Position numbers and translations under genes: made by a program | In this document: positions 26,139 to 34,348 of the stretch, piece after piece | Layout of the letters: every line of letters begins with the position of its first letter | How positions within the stretch are numbered: the first letter of the stretch is position 1 | The notes under the pieces: model-generated | Told to the model about the DNA's origin: nothing | Database searches by the model: none | The model's input: the letters and a program-made list of their open reading frames with translations, nothing else | From: Nocardia sp. BSTN01 | GTDB taxonomy: Bacteria; Actinomycetota; Actinomycetes; Mycobacteriales; Mycobacteriaceae | Reading direction: 5' to 3' | Assembly: GCF_015354405.1 (NCBI RefSeq) | Contig: NZ_JADKYP010000047.1 | Coordinates: 1-54,481 of the forward strand | Length of the DNA: 54,481 bases

Positions 26139-26453
26139 ATGGCCGGTGGAATGCAGTACAAGTTCGGTGAAGTCGACACTCACACTCTGACGTTCGACAA
26201 CATCGTCAAGAACATTCAGGAAAACAACGGTGCGCTGGATTCGCTGGCGAAGGGGCTGCAAAGCTCCTTCACGGGTGAAGCCGGTGATCAAGGTTGGGGC
26301 CCCAAGATCCACGAGCTCCTGAACAAGATCACCGACTACAACAACGCGCTCCAAGCCCTGAACGCGACCGTGAAGAAGCACTGCGCCAGCGGTGGCGCGA
26401 TGCAGGACACGGACAAGCAGCAGGGTGGCCGGTTCCTGGCGCTCGAGATCTAG
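26139..26453 (+). CDS. EsxA-position WXG100-like protein, non-canonical
   Basis: 104 residues, normal WXG100 length. Helix 1 is FDNIVKNIQENNGALDSLAK, and helix 2 is KIHELLNKITDYNNALQALN. At the turn the WxG is replaced by F44-T-G46, followed by a G-D-Q-G-W53-G stretch. There is no C-terminal YxxxD, which is normal for the EsxA-like partner. It probably forms a heterodimer with the preceding product and is exported by the same apparatus. The espG gene begins 4 bases after the stop. Confidence 0.8.
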   Translation: MAGGMQYKFGEVDTHTLTFDNIVKNIQENNGALDSLAKGLQSSFTGEAGDQGWGPKIHELLNKITDYNNALQALNATVKKHCASGGAMQDTDKQQGGRFLALEI

Positions 26454-26456
26454 GCA

Positions 26457-27326
26457 TTGCCTCTCGACGATCAGGTGGTCGACGATCCCGTCGCGGTCGA
26501 AATCAACGTCGATGCCGCCCTGCTGTTGAAAACACTGGTCGGCATCGACTCGTATCCGCCGGTGCTGGCACTGCTGCCGAACATCTACCGCATCGAGGAC
26601 CGGGATCGGGTCCACGAGGTGGTGGCCGCTCAACTCGCCGACGCGGGTGTACTCCTCGACGACGGACGAGTACATCCCGTGGTCGAGCGGTGGCTGCGAT
26701 GCCTGTACCGGCCGGATGTGGAGCTGGCCGCTCGCATCGTGGATACGGGGCTGGACGGGGAACCACGCGGCATGCTGCGGATGTCGCTGGTTCGTTCGGG
26801 CCCCGATCACGTGCTGGCGGTGCGTAACGACGACCATGTCGTTCTCCAGTCGGTGTTCCAGCAGGACGAGGATCTGGACATCCTTGCCGGGGCGATCGTC
26901 TCGGCACTGGGGTCGGCACTCGCGGCCTCGTTCGAACCATGGCAGGTGTCGTCCGCACAGGTCTCCGCCGTCGCAACCGAATTCGGCGAATCGGCCGAGC
27001 CGGCCGAATTGCGGCGCGCCTTCGCGGAACTCGGCGCCCCGCCGCGGACCGCGGCGGTACTCGAGCGAGCGCTGAACGAGGTGTTTCGGCGGGCGGAGGT
27101 GCTCGTGCTGGAGCACCACGACGGGGAATACCCGCGACCGGAGGTGTGTCTTTCCGTGCTGGACACCGTTTCCGGACGGCTCGTCGTGAGTCCGAGCGTG
27201 GCAATGGACGGTGAACTCCGGTCGACCTATCAACCGGGCGACGACGCGGCGATCCGGTCGGGGATCACCGCGCTGATCAACCTGTTACCCAGCCGGAGTT
27301 GGTTCGAAACCAGCCGAATCAGCTGA
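26457..27326 (+). CDS. espG: EspG, PE/PPE-specific secretion chaperone
   Basis: 289 residues, typical EspG length. Features fitting the family are an N-terminal INVDAALLLKTLVGIDSYPP, a central strand set with LRMSLVRSGPDHVLAVRNDD, and a C-terminal AIRSGITALINLLPSRSWFE. EspG binds the hydrophobic tip of the PPE protein in a PE-PPE dimer and keeps it soluble until EccA and EccC take over. The start is a TTG 4 bases after the upstream stop; an in-frame GTG at 26475 is an alternative. Position after the Esx pair is the same as in ESX-3. Confidence 0.88.
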   Translation: MPLDDQVVDDPVAVEINVDAALLLKTLVGIDSYPPVLALLPNIYRIEDRDRVHEVVAAQLADAGVLLDDGRVHPVVERWLRCLYRPDVELAARIVDTGLDGEPRGMLRMSLVRSGPDHVLAVRNDDHVVLQSVFQQDEDLDILAGAIVSALGSALAASFEPWQVSSAQVSAVATEFGESAEPAELRRAFAELGAPPRTAAVLERALNEVFRRAEVLVLEHHDGEYPRPEVCLSVLDTVSGRLVVSPSVAMDGELRSTYQPGDDAAIRSGITALINLLPSRSWFETSRIS

Positions 27327-27357
27327 ATTCGCAGCGGGTTTCGAGAAGGATGAGGAT

Positions 27358-29202
27358 ATGAACCGAGCACCGGATACGAACGGGCATACGGCCGAGTCCG
27401 TGCGGGCTCGGGGTGGTTACGACGCCTATTTCACGCCGATCCCCGAATCGGCGGAGCGGGCCGGAGCCGCCGGAATGACGAACGACGATATGCCGCGGTC
27501 GGCCTCGAGGCCGGATGCGGCGCCCACCTCCGCCGGATCGGCGGCGGCCGCCGCGCAACCGAATCCACCGGCGGCCGGCGGACCCCAGCCGGCTACCGGG
27601 CCGACGGGCACGCCCGCGCCCGGCGGCGTGGCGGTACCGCCCGCGGGAGCCGCGTTCGCGCGGGAGAGCTACGGCGGTTTCGGCGATCTGCGTGCGAGTG
27701 GTGAGCGGAATCCGGCGCCCGGCGGATCGAGCGATATCGGCGCGCCCAGGCCCGACAGCGGCACGACGAACACGACGGTGGGACAACAGAACACAACGTC
27801 CGGACCCGTCGCGAACCCGGCGCAGGCCGGGGCGGCCCAGGCGACGACCGCCGCGCCGCAGGGATCGACCACCGCCCCGCGCACGCCCACCGCCGCATCG
27901 CAGACTGCCGCCGCGCCGCAGACTGCCGCGCCGCAGACTGCTGCGGTGTCGCAGACAGGCGCACCGGCGACATCCACATCCGCGCCGTCACCGGCGTCCG
28001 CGTCCACCACCGGTGCCACGAACGCCGGCACCCCCGCGACTTACGCGGCGGTGCAGCCGGATTCACCGTCCGCCACCGGACAGGGCGCTACGACGGCATG
28101 GACCGCGAGCGCCGAGCAAACATCGTGGACGCCGCAGCCGGCAACCTCCGAGAGTCGTCCCGCGGCCTGGCAGCAACCGCAAGCGAGTGGATCCCAGCTT
28201 CCGGACCGGCTGAGCCAGGCCGAGGCCGCCGCCCGGGTCGAGGTGCTGCCGGCGACCCTGACCTCGATGGATCTGCTGGCCGATATCACCGCTGCCCGCC
28301 GGGCGCAGCTCAAGTCCACCAGCGGCATGCGGGGTGCGCTGAACAAGGTCGGTTTCAATCTGGGACTGTCGCCGGCCGAACAGCGCACCGAGGAGCGGCG
28401 CGCCCGGATCCGCCGGCAGTTGAACGCGCCCTATCAGATCGCGGTGATCAGTGTGAAGGGCGGCGTCGGCCGCACCACGATCGCGGCGACCCTCGGATCC
28501 ACGTTCGCCGGGCTGCGGCCCGACCGCGTGGTCGCTGTGGATGCCAACCCCGACTTCGGTGATCTGCCCTCGCGTACCGCGCCGCATCCCTACGGGCTGA
28601 CCCTGCGTGATATGGCGCAGGCCGCCAATCTCGACGCGTTCTCGGCGGTGCATTCGTTCACGTCCATCAACAACGCCGATCTGGCGGTGCTGGCCTCGCC
28701 GTGGAGTACCGAGTCGATCGAGGCGCTGTCCGGCCGGGAATTCGCTGTCGCCGTGGAGACGCTGCGGCGGCACTACAACCTACTGGTCGTCGATTGCGGC
28801 ACCGGCGTGCTCGATTCGATCACCCAGATGGTGCTGAAGACCAGTGATGCCATCGTGGTCGTCACACCCCCGACCGTCGGTGGCGTGAAGGGTGCCGTCG
28901 CGACCTTGAACTGGCTGAATTCCCATGGGCTGCAACATCTCATCGCCGGTTCGGTGGTGGCGATCGTGCATCAGCAACCGGTCAAGCCGACCGTCGAGGT
29001 CGAGCAGATCGAGAAGCTCTTCGCCACCGCGCAGCGCCCGACGCGGGTGGTGCCGTACGACGAGCATCTCGCCGAGGGCGGTGAGATCGATCTGCGCCTG
29101 ATCGACAAGACCACCCTGCTGGCCTTCGAGGAACTCGCGGCCGGCCTCGGTGACGGATTCCCCGGCTATCCGGGAGCGACGACGAGCGGGGCCCGCCGAT
29201 GA
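27358..29202 (+). CDS. espI: EspI-like protein, Pro/Ala-rich with MinD/ParA-like ATPase domain
   Basis: 614 residues. Residues about 1-290 are Pro/Ala/Thr/Gln-rich and disordered, with short QTAA repeats near 180-205. Residues about 355-605 are a MinD/ParA-type P-loop domain. Its deviant Walker A reads K367-GGVGRTT: the signature lysine is kept while the usual second lysine is Arg. Walker B-like LLVVDCGTGV and PPTVGGVKGAVATLNWLNS follow. EspI (Rv3876) has this layout and links ESX-1 secretion to ATP level. It lies between espG and eccD; the stop overlaps the eccD ATG (ATGA). Confidence 0.88.
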   Translation: MNRAPDTNGHTAESVRARGGYDAYFTPIPESAERAGAAGMTNDDMPRSASRPDAAPTSAGSAAAAAQPNPPAAGGPQPATGPTGTPAPGGVAVPPAGAAFARESYGGFGDLRASGERNPAPGGSSDIGAPRPDSGTTNTTVGQQNTTSGPVANPAQAGAAQATTAAPQGSTTAPRTPTAASQTAAAPQTAAPQTAAVSQTGAPATSTSAPSPASASTTGATNAGTPATYAAVQPDSPSATGQGATTAWTASAEQTSWTPQPATSESRPAAWQQPQASGSQLPDRLSQAEAAARVEVLPATLTSMDLLADITAARRAQLKSTSGMRGALNKVGFNLGLSPAEQRTEERRARIRRQLNAPYQIAVISVKGGVGRTTIAATLGSTFAGLRPDRVVAVDANPDFGDLPSRTAPHPYGLTLRDMAQAANLDAFSAVHSFTSINNADLAVLASPWSTESIEALSGREFAVAVETLRRHYNLLVVDCGTGVLDSITQMVLKTSDAIVVVTPPTVGGVKGAVATLNWLNSHGLQHLIAGSVVAIVHQQPVKPTVEVEQIEKLFATAQRPTRVVPYDEHLAEGGEIDLRLIDKTTLLAFEELAAGLGDGFPGYPGATTSGARR

Positions 29203-30731
29203 GCACGGCCGTCGCGGCGCCGGGCGCCGCCCCACGGGCGACGGCCCAACAGGCCGAGGTGGCGCGGGCACGGATCGCGGTCCTGGTCGCGACCTATCAG
29301 GTCGATGTGGTCGTTCCGACGAAGTTCGCCGTGGAGACCTTCATCGACGACCTGCTCGGGGTGCTCGACCGCGCGATCGACGACGAGACGGTGGATTTCA
29401 CGCCACCGGCGGGTCAGTGGAGCCTGGCCCGGCCGGGTGAACAGCCGATTCCGCGGTGGCGCAGCCTGGCCGACCACGACGTGGTCGACGGCACGGTGCT
29501 GATGCTGTCCGTGGTGGAGTCGGCCGAGGTGTTCACCCCGGTCGTCGAGGACATCACCGACGCACTCGCGGCGATCAACGAGCGCGAATTCGCGGAGTTC
29601 GATTCCGAAACCGTTGCCACGGTCGGTTCCGCGGCGCTGGGTGTCGGCGCGGTGGTGGCGACGGTCCTGTTGTCCTGGTCGTGGACCCGCAGCGGGTCGT
29701 TGTGGTGGTGCGGTCTGCCCGCTCTGCTGCTGGGCGCCGCCTGCTGGGGTGCCGCCGTGGTCGCGGGACGAGGCAGGACGCCCGCACGCGTCGTCCTGGG
29801 ATTGGAATTGTCCGCACTGCCATTGCTTTTCGCGGGCGGTGCGATGCTCGTGCCGCCGGCCTACGGACAGCCGGGTGGCTTCGCCGCAGCCAATATCGCA
29901 GCCGGCGCGGTGGTCGCCGCGGTCGCGGCGGTCACGATGTTGCGTGCGAGCGATTCCGGCACCTCGGCGCTGACCGCGGTCGCGACCCTCGGAGTGGTCC
30001 TGGCCTTCGCGGCACTGGTCCCGACCTACTTCGATGTCCCTCTCGAAAAGGTCGCGGGCGGAATCGTCTTCGCCGCTGTGGTGCTGCTGACCGCGGCACC
30101 GCGACTGGCGGTCGTCGCGGCGCGCATCCGGCCGCCGGATCTGCCGGACCCCGGCAACGAGGTGGCACCGGCCACGCTCACCGACATCTTCGACGCCGAA
30201 ACCGTGCGTGACGATCAGCTCGATCAAAGCGTCGACCCGGAGCGGGACCTGCGGCCCGACATCAGGATCGAAACTCGCGCCCGGCTGGCCGTGACCAGCC
30301 TGCGCGGTCTCATCGCGGCGGTGTCTGCGCTGCTTGCGGGAGGTGTGGTGGTGGCCGCCGAGCAGGCACCCGGTGGCATCCGGGAGATCGTGCTGGGCGC
30401 CGCCGTGGCGGGCATTCTCGTCATGCGGGCGCGCTGGTATCCGGATCGGGTGCAGGCGGTTTCGCTGTGCGCGGCCTCGGCGGTGGCGACGGTGGGGGTC
30501 GCGGCGGTCACCGTCGGCGCGTACGGCACCGACTACGCGCGACTGGCTGTCGTCGGGGTGCTGGTCGTCGCCGCGGTGGCGGCCTGTGTCGCCGCCTTGC
30601 GGCTGCCCGGCCGGCGCCTGTCTCCGGTGACGCGACGAGTCATCGACCTGGTGGAGTACGCGCTCATCCTGCTGATTCCGGTGATCGCCTTCTGGATCAT
30701 GGGCATATACACGGCGATGCGAGCGATCTGA
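29199..30731 (+). CDS. eccD: EccD, type VII secretion membrane channel component
   Basis: 510 residues. The N-terminal 120 or so residues form a ubiquitin-like domain (RIAVLVATYQVDVVVPTKFA; VDGTVLMLSV). From about residue 145 there are about eleven hydrophobic transmembrane segments, including GVGAVVATVLLSWSW and the last helix YALILLIPVIAFWIMGIY. Two EccD copies per protomer build the membrane barrel of the EccBCDE complex. ATG overlaps the espI stop and the stop overlaps the mycP ATG (TGATG). Confidence 0.95.
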   Translation: MSTAVAAPGAAPRATAQQAEVARARIAVLVATYQVDVVVPTKFAVETFIDDLLGVLDRAIDDETVDFTPPAGQWSLARPGEQPIPRWRSLADHDVVDGTVLMLSVVESAEVFTPVVEDITDALAAINEREFAEFDSETVATVGSAALGVGAVVATVLLSWSWTRSGSLWWCGLPALLLGAACWGAAVVAGRGRTPARVVLGLELSALPLLFAGGAMLVPPAYGQPGGFAAANIAAGAVVAAVAAVTMLRASDSGTSALTAVATLGVVLAFAALVPTYFDVPLEKVAGGIVFAAVVLLTAAPRLAVVAARIRPPDLPDPGNEVAPATLTDIFDAETVRDDQLDQSVDPERDLRPDIRIETRARLAVTSLRGLIAAVSALLAGGVVVAAEQAPGGIREIVLGAAVAGILVMRARWYPDRVQAVSLCAASAVATVGVAAVTVGAYGTDYARLAVVGVLVVAAVAACVAALRLPGRRLSPVTRRVIDLVEYALILLIPVIAFWIMGIYTAMRAI

Positions 30732-32107
30732 TGATCATGCGCAGACCGGTGAGCATGCTGCTCGCCGGATTGGTGGCGGCGCTGACGGTGGCGCCGGCGG
30801 CCGTCATCGCCCCGGCCGCGGCGGTGGATCCGCCCGAGGCGATCGTCGGGACCGCGCCGCCGGACGGGCCCCCGGGACCGGAACAACCGACCAAACAAGA
30901 CAAGGGCTGCCTGGCCGCCGGCGTACTGCCGGGCAGTGACCTGGCCCAGGTCCCGCCGTCCGACCGTGCGCTGGATCTGCGGCGAGTTCGTCCGCTCAGT
31001 CGTGGCACCGGGGTCACCGTCGCGGTGATCGACACCGGTGTCGCTCCTAATCCCCGGCTGCCGAATCTGGTCGGTGGTGGCGACTATGTCGCCGCCGGGG
31101 GCGACGGGCTGTCGGATTGCGATGCGCACGGCACCCTCGTCGCCGGGATCATCGCCGCGGCTCCGGATCAGGCCGATGGATTCGCCGGGGTAGCGCCCGA
31201 CGCCCACGTGATCTCCATTCGCTACCGGTCCGGTGCGTTCAGCCTGGAACGTCCGGACGCGGGCACTTCCGATGAGGAACCCGCCCGCCAGATCCGAACC
31301 CTGGCCCGGGCGATCACCCATGCCGCGAATCTGGGCGCCGGCGTGATCACCGTGGCGCTGCCGGTCTGCCTCGGTGCCAATGCGCGTATCGATCAATCGA
31401 TGCTCGCGGCCGCTGTCGGCTATGCCGTGCATGTGCGCGGTGCGCTCATCGTCGCCGGGGCGGGCAACACCGGCGAGGCCGGTTGTCAGCAGAACCCCGA
31501 TATCGACCCGAGCCGGCCGACCGATTCGCGCAATTGGAAAGGCGTTCAGACGATTTCGACGCCCGGATGGTATGCGCCCGATGTGCTGACGGTCGGCTTC
31601 ACCACCGCCACCGGCGCGCCGATGCCCGAATCACTGTGGGGCCCTTGGGTTTCGGTGGCAGCCCCCGGAACCGGAATCGAATCGCTCGGTCCCGGCGGTG
31701 GTGGGCTCATCAATGCGGTCGGAGCCGGCGACAAGATGGTTCCGGTGGGCGGCGCGTCCTTCGCCGCGGCCTACGTCAGCGGGGTGGCGGCGCTGTTGCG
31801 CTCGCGGTTCCCGAACGAGACGCCCGGCCAGATCGCCGCGCGACTGCAGGCCGGCGCCCATGCGCCGGCCCGCGGGGTCGACAACGTCGTCGGTGCCGGG
31901 GTGATCGATCCGGCCGCGTCGCTCGGCTATTCCGAACCGCCGCAGGCGCCGGGCGGGTTGTTCCGTACCTCGGCGCTGATCGTGCCGCCGCCCGGGCGTC
32001 CGGCCGACCGGCGTCCCGGAATCACGGCACTGGTCGTCGTGGCGGTGGCGCTGTTGCTCGGGGTGGGGGCCGGTTATGCCAACTCCATCGTCCGGAGGCG
32101 TGGGTGA
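30731..32107 (+). CDS. mycP: MycP, mycosin subtilisin-like protease
   Basis: 458 residues. An N-terminal signal peptide (LLAGLVAALTVAPAAVIAPA) precedes the S8 domain, whose catalytic triad is Asp101 (VAVIDTGV), His133 (DAHGTLVAGI) and Ser343 (GGASFAAAYVSGVAALL). A C-terminal transmembrane helix (LVVVAVALLLGVGAGY) ends in the basic tail SIVRRRG. Mycosins are anchored with the protease domain outside, are needed for complex stability and, in ESX-1, cleave EspB. An EspB-like protein is encoded at 5419. The stop overlaps the eccE GTG. Confidence 0.95.
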   Translation: MIMRRPVSMLLAGLVAALTVAPAAVIAPAAAVDPPEAIVGTAPPDGPPGPEQPTKQDKGCLAAGVLPGSDLAQVPPSDRALDLRRVRPLSRGTGVTVAVIDTGVAPNPRLPNLVGGGDYVAAGGDGLSDCDAHGTLVAGIIAAAPDQADGFAGVAPDAHVISIRYRSGAFSLERPDAGTSDEEPARQIRTLARAITHAANLGAGVITVALPVCLGANARIDQSMLAAAVGYAVHVRGALIVAGAGNTGEAGCQQNPDIDPSRPTDSRNWKGVQTISTPGWYAPDVLTVGFTTATGAPMPESLWGPWVSVAAPGTGIESLGPGGGGLINAVGAGDKMVPVGGASFAAAYVSGVAALLRSRFPNETPGQIAARLQAGAHAPARGVDNVVGAGVIDPAASLGYSEPPQAPGGLFRTSALIVPPPGRPADRRPGITALVVVAVALLLGVGAGYANSIVRRRG

Positions 32108-33852
32108 GTTTTCCCAGGATCGGAGCCGGCGCGCCCGAGCGCGGACCGCTGGCGGCGGTGGTGATCGTCGGAAGCGTCGCGGTGGCGGGCCTGTTGGGCC
32201 GGATGCCGTGGTGGGTCGCACCGGCGGCGGCGACGGTCGTGGCGATCACCCTCACGGTGCGTGTCGGCGAGCGAACCGCGGTGCGCTGGCTGCTCGACTG
32301 GTGTGACTATCGCTTCGGCCGGCAGGCCCGCCAGGAGCTGCTGCATCGGCGGGCACGATTACGCGACGTCGAGGTGGCTGCGGGCGTCTGCGGGGTCCGG
32401 GAGGACGGATCGTCGTATGTGGCGATGGTCCAGCTCGCGCCGAATCTGGATCTGCCGACCGTCATCGCCGAGCGGGAGCTCTATACCGAGGACACCGTCC
32501 CGGTGCAGGATCTGCTGCCGATGCTCGACCAGTTCGGGGTCCGGATCGAGATCGACATCGTCACGACCGGTCAGCGGGTGCGCCCGGCCGGCAGCTACAG
32601 CATGCTCTACGACCAGCTGATCGGCCCGCACCCGGTGGTCGGCGACCGCATGACCTGGCTGGTGCTGCGGTTGGATCCGGAGCACAACCTCGAGGCCCTC
32701 GTGCGGCGAGGGCCGGTGGCGGAGTCCGCTCCCCGGGCGCTGGCCTCGGCCGCCCATCGCATCGCCGGTCGCCTGCGGGAACGCGGGATGGCGGCGCACG
32801 CGCTGCCCGCCGAAGCGTTGGGTGATGCGATCCGCCTGCTACACGCCGGTGTGGAATTGACCGATCTGCGGGAGACGTGGCATCACCTCGAATCCTCGGT
32901 GCCGGGACGTAGTGTCACCAGTTACCTGATCGACTGGACCCGGCTCGGCGACGCAGGCCTGGACGACTGCTGGTCGTGGCACCGCGGGCGCACCACGGTG
33001 GTGGTCAGCCTGGCCGGTGGCGCGCTGGGCGCTCGCGGCCTGGTGCGTTACGTGGGCCCGGCATCCTCGGTCGCCCCGCCGGGATATCTGCGACCGCTGG
33101 GCGGGCGGCAGGCCGAGGCGTTGCGCGCGAGTCTGCCCACATCGACCTCGGTCCATCGCATTCCGCGCACCGAATCCGGAGGCGACTCGGCGACTCCCGA
33201 GCAACTGGACGCATTGACCATCGCGATCGGTCCGAGCGGTCAGATCCTCGGTTCGATCAGCGGCAGGCCCAAGCACACGCTGGCGTTGCCGCTGTTCGAC
33301 CCGGTGCGATACAACCCGCGTCACCGCACGATCGATGTCTACGCCGATCTTCCGGTCGCCCAGCAGATCGTGCTGCGAGCGATGGTCGTCGGCGCGGATG
33401 TGGAAGTGCACTCGGCCCGGCCGCAGCGCTGGCAGCAACTCGTCACAGCGGTGGGCGATCCGGATTCGCTACGGCTGGCGCCCGACGCCTCCGACGCCGA
33501 GCAGGCCCCGGCGGCTGCCGCACAGGCGACCATCGCGGTCTTCGACCAGATACCTCCGCGCGCCTCGGCCGCGCATACGACGGTGACCATCAGCGAACCC
33601 GGCGCACCCCGTCGGCGGTCTGCCGATCTGGCGATCGACCAGGTCAGCGAGACCGCCATCGACGTCAGCATTCCGATGCGGACGGTGCGCGTGGATCTGA
33701 TCGAGCCGCGAGGTGAAACCAGATATCTGGACTCCATGGGCAATCCACCGGCAGCCGGACCTCCGGCGATCACGGTGGCAGGTGGCGGATCGATGCCGCC
33801 GGCAGGTCCGGCTCATGTGGTCGACGCCGAATCGGACGAGGTGAGACGGTAG
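32104..33852 (+). CDS. eccE: EccE, type VII secretion membrane component
   Basis: 582 residues. Two adjacent N-terminal transmembrane helices (LAAVVIVGSVAVAGLLGRMP, then WWVAPAAATVVAITLTV) are followed by a cytosolic or peripheral domain with WLLDWCDYRFGR and YSMLYDQLIGPHPVVGDRMT, then a variable Ala/Pro/Ser tail after about residue 460. EccE sits on the outer edge of the EccBCDE complex. The GTG start overlaps the mycP stop (GTGA), and the stop overlaps the GTG of the following regulator gene, so the regulator may be co-translated with the secretion core. Confidence 0.9.
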   Translation: MSFPRIGAGAPERGPLAAVVIVGSVAVAGLLGRMPWWVAPAAATVVAITLTVRVGERTAVRWLLDWCDYRFGRQARQELLHRRARLRDVEVAAGVCGVREDGSSYVAMVQLAPNLDLPTVIAERELYTEDTVPVQDLLPMLDQFGVRIEIDIVTTGQRVRPAGSYSMLYDQLIGPHPVVGDRMTWLVLRLDPEHNLEALVRRGPVAESAPRALASAAHRIAGRLRERGMAAHALPAEALGDAIRLLHAGVELTDLRETWHHLESSVPGRSVTSYLIDWTRLGDAGLDDCWSWHRGRTTVVVSLAGGALGARGLVRYVGPASSVAPPGYLRPLGGRQAEALRASLPTSTSVHRIPRTESGGDSATPEQLDALTIAIGPSGQILGSISGRPKHTLALPLFDPVRYNPRHRTIDVYADLPVAQQIVLRAMVVGADVEVHSARPQRWQQLVTAVGDPDSLRLAPDASDAEQAPAAAAQATIAVFDQIPPRASAAHTTVTISEPGAPRRRSADLAIDQVSETAIDVSIPMRTVRVDLIEPRGETRYLDSMGNPPAAGPPAITVAGGGSMPPAGPAHVVDAESDEVRR

Positions 33853-34271
33853 TGTTGATCAACGTGGTAGCGGACTCCGCAGCGGACGGCAGGCAATCTT
33901 CTGATCGAGACCCACAGAGCAGACACCAGAATGGAGGCGAGTTCGGGGTGCTCGATCCCGAGCGTCGTGAGTCCGGCGCCGATGAGCAACTGACACCGCG
34001 GCAAGCGGCGGCGGCGATCTTCTCGGCCAGATTGTCGGAGCTGATCGCCGAATCGGTGGTATCCACCGAGGACGGCTCGACCCGTTCGCTGACGTTGTAT
34101 TCGCTGGCCCAGCATCTCGAGCTGGCCTATCCGGATGTTCCGGTGTCGCAGTCGGGTCTGTACCGGCTGGTGCACGGCGAAGCGATTCCCCGGCTCGATC
34201 TGATCATCGCCCTGGCCCGTGTCTTCGATGTGCCGCCGGAGTATTTCGTGGCGGCCGAATCCGGCCGCTGA
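33852..34271 (+). CDS. EspR-like/XRE-type DNA-binding regulator
   Basis: 139 residues. The first 50 are charged and probably flexible. Residues about 55-139 match the N-terminal half of EspR: FSARLSELI, a helix with LYSLAQHLEL, VSQSGLYRLVHGEA as recognition helix, then LDLIIALARVFDVPPEYF, equivalent to ALANFFRIKAAYF in EspR. EspR is a nucleoid-type regulator of ESX-1 accessory genes in M. tuberculosis. The GTG overlaps the eccE stop (TAGTG) after GAGGTGAG; a GTG at 33948 with GGAGG ten bases upstream is an alternative giving 107 residues. Being the last gene of the operon suggests autoregulation of the secretion locus. Confidence 0.75.
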   Translation: MLINVVADSAADGRQSSDRDPQSRHQNGGEFGVLDPERRESGADEQLTPRQAAAAIFSARLSELIAESVVSTEDGSTRSLTLYSLAQHLELAYPDVPVSQSGLYRLVHGEAIPRLDLIIALARVFDVPPEYFVAAESGR

Positions 34272-34348
34272 TTCCGCCGGACCGAACTTCTCTCCAGCGG
34301 GAATAGGCTTGGCGCGGACTGTATTCCGGTCCCGATACCATCGCACAC

